This document shows, piece after piece, positions 53,630 to 58,480 of a stretch of 58,480 nt of DNA. The translations under genes and the position numbers were made by a program. Source of the DNA: Oscillospiraceae bacterium (GTDB lineage: Bacteria; Bacillota; Clostridia; Monoglobales; Monoglobaceae); NCBI GenBank assembly GCA_015068845.1, contig SVJR01000006.1, positions 1 to 58,480 on the forward strand. The letters run 5' to 3'. Positions within the stretch are counted from its first letter, which is position 1; every line of letters begins with the position of its first letter. The notes beneath the pieces were generated by a model. That model did not search any database. It was not told where the DNA came from and was given only the letters and a program-made list of their open reading frames with translations.

Positions 53630-54385
53630 TCACTTTATAAGTATTCTCTCGATAACACCCTTGCTTATCCCTGTCAATCTGCTCATTTGCCTTATAGATA
53701 ACCCAAGGTCTTTAAATTTCTTTATGTATCTGTTTTGTTGTTCCTTACTCAATGCTTTGAATTCGCTTGAGTTATTGCACTTTGAAATTTGTTTAATAAT
53801 CTCTTTCGCATCAATATCATTCAATGTGGAATTTCTATCGCTAATATCTAAACATAAATCATTATTTTCTTCATTATTAAACTCTATAAATTCGTCTTTT
53901 GAAAGCAAGGTATAAACAAAGTCCATATCAACAACTTCGCTTTCGCCGCAATAATAGTCAAAGTAACTGCTGTATTTGTATTCATACAACTCATTAATCA
54001 TTCCGGCTTTAATTGGATTTTGATGTATATATCTGACTACAGTTAAGAAATATGAATCATCTTCCACGGGTTCACTTTTAAAACGATCCTGAAATAAATG
54101 TCCCATACGGTAGTATTTTCTGTTATACCAGAATGCATAACTGCCAGCAATCCTTTTCATTGCGGACGCTAAACAATCCCCATCAATTTTTAGCAACAAG
54201 TGTATATGATTTGACATAAGACAAAAAGCGAATATCTTATATTGAGATACTCCCTTATATTTTATAACAATCTCGATGAACTTTGAATAATCTTCATCAT
54301 CCTCAAAAATAACTTGTTTATTTATCCCTCGAAGCATTACATGGTATATTCCGCTTTCGCTCAACTTTCTTGGTGTTCTTGGCAT
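53630..54385 (-). CDS. REP-associated tyrosine transposase (RAYT, TnpA-REP)
   Basis: This 251-residue Y1_Tnp (IS200-like HUH) protein starts MPRTPRKLSESGIYHVMLRG. It has the HUH pair in LMSNHIHLLLKIDG near 60, GHLFQDRFKSEPVEDDSYFL near 104 and VRYIHQNPIKAGMINELYEY near 127, which holds the probable catalytic Tyr. A C-terminal helix-turn-helix follows (LGLSIRQMSRLTGISKGVIE). The ATG at 54385 is used, as the GTG 9 nt upstream lies in GAGGTGA. RAYTs are single-copy domesticated transposases that process nearby REP sequences, which flank this gene in inverted orientation. Confidence 0.88.
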   Translation of the reverse strand: MPRTPRKLSESGIYHVMLRGINKQVIFEDDEDYSKFIEIVIKYKGVSQYKIFAFCLMSNHIHLLLKIDGDCLASAMKRIAGSYAFWYNRKYYRMGHLFQDRFKSEPVEDDSYFLTVVRYIHQNPIKAGMINELYEYKYSSYFDYYCGESEVVDMDFVYTLLSKDEFIEFNNEENNDLCLDISDRNSTLNDIDAKEIIKQISKCNNSSEFKALSKEQQNRYIKKFKDLGLSIRQMSRLTGISKGVIERILIK

Positions 54386-54437
54386 AACAATCACCTCGAC
54401 CTTAATATATCAAAAAACAGCGAGCTTGTCAAGACAC

Positions 54438-54562
54438 GAGAACCGTCCCCTTGTCCGACCCTTGTCCGACTGGAGGGGCAGGACAACAGAACCGTCCCCT
54501 TGTCCGCCCTTGTCCGACGAGAACCGTCCCCTTGTCCGACGCGACCCTTGTCCGACCGCCCT
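54438..54562. repeat. REP repeat cluster upstream of the RAYT gene
   Basis: Three GAACCGTCCCCTTGTCCG-type units start near 54439, 54489 and 54520. They are interspersed with shorter CCCTTGTCCGAC fragments near 54459, 54507 and 54545. Orientation is inverted relative to the cluster at 53571-53629. A region of 125 nt without a gene. Confidence 0.75.
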
Positions 54563-54573
54563 TGCAACAAGAA

Positions 54574-54597
54574 AAGAGAAGCTCAAAGGCTTCTCTT
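54574..54597 (-). terminator. Terminator for the DUF4160-DUF2442 pair
   Basis: A 9-bp stem AAGAGAAGC/GCTTCTCTT (54574-54582 with 54589-54597) has a 6-nt loop. On the minus strand it is followed by TTCTTG. It lies 12 nt beyond the DUF2442 stop. Confidence 0.6.
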
Positions 54598-54609
54598 AAA
54601 ATCAAATAA

Positions 54610-54849
54610 TTACATCACAACAGACAGTTCATAAAGTTCATGCGGAGCAATGTCCTGACCATCCGACCACTCAATGGTATTTCCACACGGACGAACTGTA
54701 CTAAAAACTGAAAAATCTTTGAGCTGGCCATACCACTCTCCGGATATATATGGTGCAACATCAAATCTTTTTGTCTCTCCTGTGTCAAATGTTACAATTA
54801 CGCTGTAATCTGCTTGCGGAACAACCTTTAAAACATTTGGATACTTCAT
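54610..54849 (-). CDS. DUF2442-domain protein
   Basis: This 79-residue protein has DYSVIVTFDTGETKRFDVAP near 14 and the C-terminal TIEWSDGQDIAPHELYELS, the hallmark of DUF2442. Its function is unknown. Pairs with DUF4160 genes are common on bacterial chromosomes and have been discussed as possible toxin-antitoxin-like modules; no activity is demonstrated here. It is 15 nt downstream of the DUF4160 gene, behind GGAGGTGCAGAT. Confidence 0.85.
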   Translation of the reverse strand: MKYPNVLKVVPQADYSVIVTFDTGETKRFDVAPYISGEWYGQLKDFSVFSTVRPCGNTIEWSDGQDIAPHELYELSVVM

Positions 54850-54864
54850 ATCTGCACCTCCGTT

Positions 54865-55131
54865 TTATTTCAAGGGTTCAATTTTAAAATAACCATCACC
54901 GTTCGACAGCAATTTCCAGTTTGCCTCTAAGTCTTCTTTGTGGATTTCCATCCATGCAACCAAAAGCTTTAATTTTGATTTTGGAAACTCGCCCTCAAGT
55001 ATATTGCCATCAAAATCAATAACTACATTATATTCCTGATACTCGGCGTGTACGTGGGGAACACTATGCTGCCCACCCTTTTCATTATACATTCTAACAA
55101 TAATTCCAAAAAATATGCATAATGTAGGCAT
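54865..55131 (-). CDS. DUF4160-domain protein
   Basis: This 88-residue protein has the diagnostic pattern GIIVRMYNEKGGQHSVPHVH near 9 (His pair), DGNILEGEFPKSKLKLLVAW near 41 and KEDLEANWKLLSNGD near 64. Family function is unknown. The start follows AAAGGATGTGATTAT. It is the first gene of a two-gene unit with DUF2442, with its own promoter abutting a REP repeat. Confidence 0.85.
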   Translation of the reverse strand: MPTLCIFFGIIVRMYNEKGGQHSVPHVHAEYQEYNVVIDFDGNILEGEFPKSKLKLLVAWMEIHKEDLEANWKLLSNGDGYFKIEPLK

Positions 55132-55152
55132 ATAATCACATCCTTTTTTTAT

Positions 55153-55181
55153 AGTATATCAGAATATATTAAAAAATGCAA
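55153..55181 (-). promoter_or_regulatory. Promoter of the DUF4160-DUF2442 pair
   Basis: On the minus strand TTGCAT (55176-55181), a 17-nt spacer and TATACT (55153-55158), 22 nt before the gene. The -35 box is at the very edge of the REP repeat at 55180. Confidence 0.6.
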
Positions 55182-55312
55182 TATAAAATTCACAAGACAG
55201 GGGCAGGACAATAGAACCGTCCCCTTGTCTTCCAATATAAAATTCACAAGACAGGGGCATGACAATAGAACCGTCCCCCTGTCTTGCGTCTCCCCCTTGT
55301 CTCCCTTGTCTT
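55180..55312. repeat. Tandem REP repeats between the DUF4160 and SLH genes
   Basis: Two direct copies of a 54-nt unit (about 55180-55233 and 55234-55287) share the flank AATATAAAATTCACAAGACA and the core AATAGAACCGTCCCC. Each can fold by pairing AAGACAGGGG with CCCCTTGTCTT. A degenerate CTCCCCCTTGTCTCCC tail follows. The core GAACCGTCCCC is the same as in the clusters next to the RAYT gene. Confidence 0.75.
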
Positions 55313-55346
55313 CTTATTTAAAAGAACAATCCCAAAATACACAAAA

Positions 55347-55374
55347 AAAGAGACGACCGAAGTCGTCTCTTTTA
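55347..55374. terminator. Terminator after the SLH-domain gene
   Basis: An 11-bp stem AAAGAGACGAC/GTCGTCTCTTT (55347-55357 with 55362-55372, loop CGAA) ends in TTTT on the plus strand and A runs give T on the minus strand. It lies 19 nt beyond the SLH gene stop. Confidence 0.85.
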
Positions 55375-55392
55375 AAATCTAATCAGATTAGA

Positions 55393-58368
55393 TTATTCAA
55401 CGTCATCAAGGAGACCCTTAACGATAACAACATCAATGATGTCGCCGTCATATTCTCTTACGTATACGTGGTCACCGTAGCCAACCTTGTTAGCTTTACC
55501 AGTCTTGTTGATGAAGTTACCTTCAGCATCGTAAAGCTTTGAAGCAGCCTCTGTGTAGAGATCTTCGAAGTAGCTGAAGTCACGGTATGAACCTGTGTCA
55601 ATAACAGTGCTTCTGCTACCAACTTCGATTACGTATACATTCTTAGCTTCGTCGAGGTATTTGTTGTTAACTGCTGATGATGTCCAGATGTCGTTTGCGA
55701 ATGAAATCTGGTAATCATCGTTGCAATCTGTAACGATACCACCGTAGATTGTTTCAAGACCAGAACGTACGTAGTTACCCTTAGCAGCTACAGCATTTGT
55801 TGTTGTAGCAAGAGTTACAGCATTGCCAGAACCATCATCGTAGTTATCTCTGATAACCGGAGCGAAATCCCATACATATTCAAGAGTTGAGATAGCATCG
55901 CCTGTGATGTTGATTTTAACAACGTCACCAACTGTAGGAATAGCTACTGTGCTTGCTACATCAGCTGTTGTGTTTGTTGTAACTTCTTCACCATCGATGA
56001 AGTATTTGATTGTGTAGATTTCGTTGCCTTCAGCATCTGTGCTGTTGCCTGCTTCTGTAACTACAGCAACATTAGCGCTTGCGCTTGTTGTGAGTTCTGT
56101 AGCAGGAATAACGATTACATTAGGAGCATCAGACTTCTTATCCTGGTAACCAACTGTTACAGTATAGAGGTCTTCATTCTTGAATGCATCAAGAGTTGCA
56201 ACTGCGTACTTGTCAATCTGGCTTACTGAAGCTGTAACAAATACGATAGCATCAGCTTCAACCTTCTGCGAACCGAACTTAGCTCTTGCAGAGTCAAATT
56301 CAGCATTAGCAGCAAATGAACCAGCTGTTACGAAGTCAGCATCATAACCAGCTTCTGTAATCTTTGTGATGTAGCCGTTGCTGTTAGCAGCGTACTGAAC
56401 TACATTAGTAGCCATTCCAACGATTTCAGCGTAGATTGTCTGACCCTTAACGTCATCGCCTGTGCCCATTTCCTTATCTGCACCAGCATTCCACTTGTCA
56501 AGGTCAAGCTTGATTTCCTTAGTAGCTGGGATAGTGTTTTCTTCGTTGTCCTTAGTGATTGTTGCACCGAGTTCAAGTGCAGCATTGTTTGCAAGTGACT
56601 TAACTACAACGCCGTCAGCGGTGAGCATCTGAATGCGAACATCAACATTGCCAAAACCTGATTTTTCGCCAGATACAGCGATGATGTAAGCGTAGTTTGT
56701 AGCTGCGCCACCAGCAAGAGCAGCATCTTCGATGAATGCAGCAATCTTACCGAACTGGTCAACATAGATTGTACCGCCTTCGCCTACTGCGAGATCGCTT
56801 GCTTTGTAAGCACCATCTGCTACATCATACCATGTGTCAGCAACTTTGTAAGCAACGCCGCCCTGTGATGTTTTAGAGTTTTTGCTTGATGTAATTGTAC
56901 CAACAACATTTGAACCGAGAACTTCGATTACAATGTAGTTAGAGTTCTTGCTGTTTGCGTAGATTGAAAGAACGTCGAATTCAGCGAGCTCTGCAACGTC
57001 GATTTCAGCGCCGTCCTTCATAACCTTAAGAACCTTTGTTTCGTCTTCGAAATCATACTTGATATCTCCGAGAACGCCAGCCTTAGTAACGATCTTGTTC
57101 TTTGTAACTTCGTCAACAACTGCTGTGTAAGCAATGTCAATGAAAGCAACATCGTAACCCTTTAAATCGTTGTTGTCGATAAGTCTGATCTGACCGCCGT
57201 AGTTGAGCTTGCCAGCAACTGCTGTTGCAACACTTGCATTGCTATCCCATTCGCCGTTTACTACTACTGCAAAGTCATTCTCTACTGTATCGTTTGTATG
57301 AATCTTAGCATCTGTTGTGTCGTTTGAACCTTCCTTGAAGTACTTAAGGTCTGTACCTGAAGCACCGCCAGCTGAGAACTGATCAAGGCCAATAACAAGC
57401 TCTTTATTTCTTGCTGTGTCAACAGCAATAGAAACGAGCTGCCATTTGTTACCTACTTTTTCAACATAAGCGATAACGCTCTGGCCGAGGTAATCTTCAG
57501 CATCAGTGCCGCCTACCAAGAATTCAGTAACAGGAGCATCCTTAACCCACATGCTGTTTGTTGAGCTGTAGTCATCTGCTACATCGATTGTAACAACAGC
57601 TTCCTTTGTTGTGTCAATGTTCTTTGTACCAATGATAGAAGCAACTGTGTTTTCTTCTACGATACCACGAATCTTAACATAACCAAGGTTTGCACTCATA
57701 AGAGTCTGATAAGGATAACCTGTTGTGTTGCCGTCAGCGATAACGTAATCAACTTCACCCTTGTTGCTCCATCTAGCCTGGATCATAAGGGGTGTGTCGA
57801 TAGCGTTAACGAGAAGCTGAGCAATTGTACCACGGTTAGCTTCGCTGCCTACTGCTGCGTTAGCAACTGCGAGTGATACATCGTATCTCTGAGCTGCTGC
57901 GAGGTAACCTGTGGGGTAACCACCGTTCTTTTCAGCAAAAGGTGTGTAACCGAGTGTAGCCATAATCATCTTAACAGCCTGTTCGTAAAGAACCGGATCT
58001 TCGGGACCAAAAGTACCGTCGCCATAGCCGTTGATGATGCCCATGCCAGCAGCATTTGCAATGTAACCAGAAGCCCAGTAGTCAGCGGGTACATCAGTAA
58101 ATGCTGTATTAGCATTAGCCTTAGCTGTTTCGCCATAACCCTGGATACGAGCGATAAGAGCAGCCATTTCAGCTCTTGTTACGCCGTCTTCAGGAGCGAA
58201 AATGCCTTCGCCTTTACCTTCAACTATTTTGAGTTTGTTGAGTGTTTCAACTGCTTCGTAATAAGCGCTGTCTTCTGCTACATCAGTATATGTTGCACCA
58301 AAAGCAACAGTTGTGAGTGTAAGAGCGAAAACGCATACCAAAGCAATCACTTTTTTGAGATTTAACAT
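55393..58368 (-). CDS. Secreted SLH-domain protein, probable S-layer or cell-wall protein
   Basis: This 991-residue protein starts MLNLKKVIALVCVFALTLTT with signal peptidase cleavage likely after VAFGA (about residue 24). SLH domains lie at about 25-70 (TYTDVAEDSAYYEAVETLNK ... GVTRAEMAALIARIQ), 86-135 (AFTDVPADYWASGYIANAAG ... DGTFGPEDPVLYEQA), and a degenerate third to about 190. The rest is beta-rich, acidic, Thr/Val/Ala-rich, without cysteine, as in S-layer and surface proteins. SLH domains bind secondary wall polysaccharides. AAGGAGGATTTGAGACT precedes the ATG; it is monocistronic with a strong terminator. Confidence 0.88.
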   Translation of the reverse strand: MLNLKKVIALVCVFALTLTTVAFGATYTDVAEDSAYYEAVETLNKLKIVEGKGEGIFAPEDGVTRAEMAALIARIQGYGETAKANANTAFTDVPADYWASGYIANAAGMGIINGYGDGTFGPEDPVLYEQAVKMIMATLGYTPFAEKNGGYPTGYLAAAQRYDVSLAVANAAVGSEANRGTIAQLLVNAIDTPLMIQARWSNKGEVDYVIADGNTTGYPYQTLMSANLGYVKIRGIVEENTVASIIGTKNIDTTKEAVVTIDVADDYSSTNSMWVKDAPVTEFLVGGTDAEDYLGQSVIAYVEKVGNKWQLVSIAVDTARNKELVIGLDQFSAGGASGTDLKYFKEGSNDTTDAKIHTNDTVENDFAVVVNGEWDSNASVATAVAGKLNYGGQIRLIDNNDLKGYDVAFIDIAYTAVVDEVTKNKIVTKAGVLGDIKYDFEDETKVLKVMKDGAEIDVAELAEFDVLSIYANSKNSNYIVIEVLGSNVVGTITSSKNSKTSQGGVAYKVADTWYDVADGAYKASDLAVGEGGTIYVDQFGKIAAFIEDAALAGGAATNYAYIIAVSGEKSGFGNVDVRIQMLTADGVVVKSLANNAALELGATITKDNEENTIPATKEIKLDLDKWNAGADKEMGTGDDVKGQTIYAEIVGMATNVVQYAANSNGYITKITEAGYDADFVTAGSFAANAEFDSARAKFGSQKVEADAIVFVTASVSQIDKYAVATLDAFKNEDLYTVTVGYQDKKSDAPNVIVIPATELTTSASANVAVVTEAGNSTDAEGNEIYTIKYFIDGEEVTTNTTADVASTVAIPTVGDVVKINITGDAISTLEYVWDFAPVIRDNYDDGSGNAVTLATTTNAVAAKGNYVRSGLETIYGGIVTDCNDDYQISFANDIWTSSAVNNKYLDEAKNVYVIEVGSRSTVIDTGSYRDFSYFEDLYTEAASKLYDAEGNFINKTGKANKVGYGDHVYVREYDGDIIDVVIVKGLLDDVE

Positions 58369-58480
58369 AGTCTCAAATCCTCCTTAAAATAAATATATGT
58401 TTATTAATTTTTTTGCAAGATAATAAATTAGAGTTGGAAGATTTATTTCAATGCTTATATCTTCCGGTTTTATTTTTCGT
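58369..58480 (-). other. AT-rich upstream region of the SLH gene
   Basis: This 112-nt region runs to the window edge. It includes the AAGGAGG site. Possible promoter boxes (TTGCAA, 17-nt spacer, TATTTA on the minus strand) are poor, and a GGAAGAT/ATCTTCC inverted repeat lies near 58435-58465. The real promoter may be beyond the edge. Confidence 0.3.

Noticed and set aside
54314-54634. Plus-strand ORF across the REP cluster
   Set aside because: It is made of repeat sequence and antisense to the RAYT start, with no ribosome site or recognisable protein features.
55180-55287. CRISPR-like direct repeats
   Set aside because: The two 54-nt copies are directly adjacent without spacers, and the core matches the REP repeats near the RAYT gene. 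No cas genes are present.

Overview
The window looks like a chromosomal segment of a spore-forming, low-to-moderate GC member of the Clostridia (Firmicutes). The evidence is the gene content: SipL-, SpmA/SpmB- and SpoVAC/AD/AE-type sporulation proteins, a DivIVA/SepF/YlmH division cluster, zinc-ribbon S14 and adenylate kinase, and an SLH-domain surface protein. Gene starts have GGAGG ribosome binding sites throughout. Two tRNA genes (Tyr, Thr) with encoded CCA ends lie at the left edge. No rRNA, CRISPR array, prophage or plasmid backbone is visible.

Layout. 1-4.5 kb: tRNAs, a YfcE-type phosphoesterase, then three small genes of unknown function leading into a sipL-like spore morphogenesis gene behind a sigma-E-like promoter. 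3.7-9.5 kb (mostly minus strand): a WalJ-type MBL hydrolase, murA, a YigZ/IMPACT protein, spmB-spmA, a MITE-like repeat, a structured RNA candidate followed by a small PH-domain gene (plus strand), and a HAD phosphatase. 9.5-26.8 kb (minus strand): the rpsJ-rplC...secY-adk-map-(KOW protein)-infA cluster, then rpmJ-rpsM-rpsK-rpsD-rpoA-rplQ. Near-consensus promoters precede rpsJ and rpmJ. 27-29.6 kb (plus strand): apgM and an AI-2E-family permease. 29.7-51.1 kb (minus strand): a membrane protein, rsmE, malQ, uvrA-uvrB, radC, rluD, lspA, divIVA, ylmH, sepF, a PLP-homeostasis protein, an HlyD-like protein, miaA, mutL, mutS, a RicA/YlbF-family protein and miaB. 51.2-53.5 kb (plus strand): spoVAC, spoVAD and spoVAE, separated by repeats. 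53.5-55.3 kb: a REP-associated transposase (RAYT) flanked by inverted REP repeats, and a DUF4160/DUF2442 gene pair. 55.4-58.4 kb: a 991-residue SLH-domain secreted protein.

Most of the window is core machinery for translation, transcription, secretion, DNA repair, division and sporulation. The unusual material is between genes. Two intergenic loci, 8.2-8.4 kb (plus) and 27.0-27.2 kb (minus), carry what appear to be paralogous structured RNAs. They share similar -35/extended -10 promoters, a similar fold (closing stem, inner stem, offset apical hairpin with a 3' single strand), a similar 3' tail and a rho-independent terminator. I could not assign them to a known family by eye, and they are the best candidate here for something undescribed. 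Several intergenic spaces also hold palindromic repeats: MITE-like elements, triloop-hairpin arrays, and REPs next to the RAYT gene. Some of these interrupt operons, namely secY-adk and spoVAC-AD-AE.

All functional calls come from reading the translations and motifs; no database search was run.
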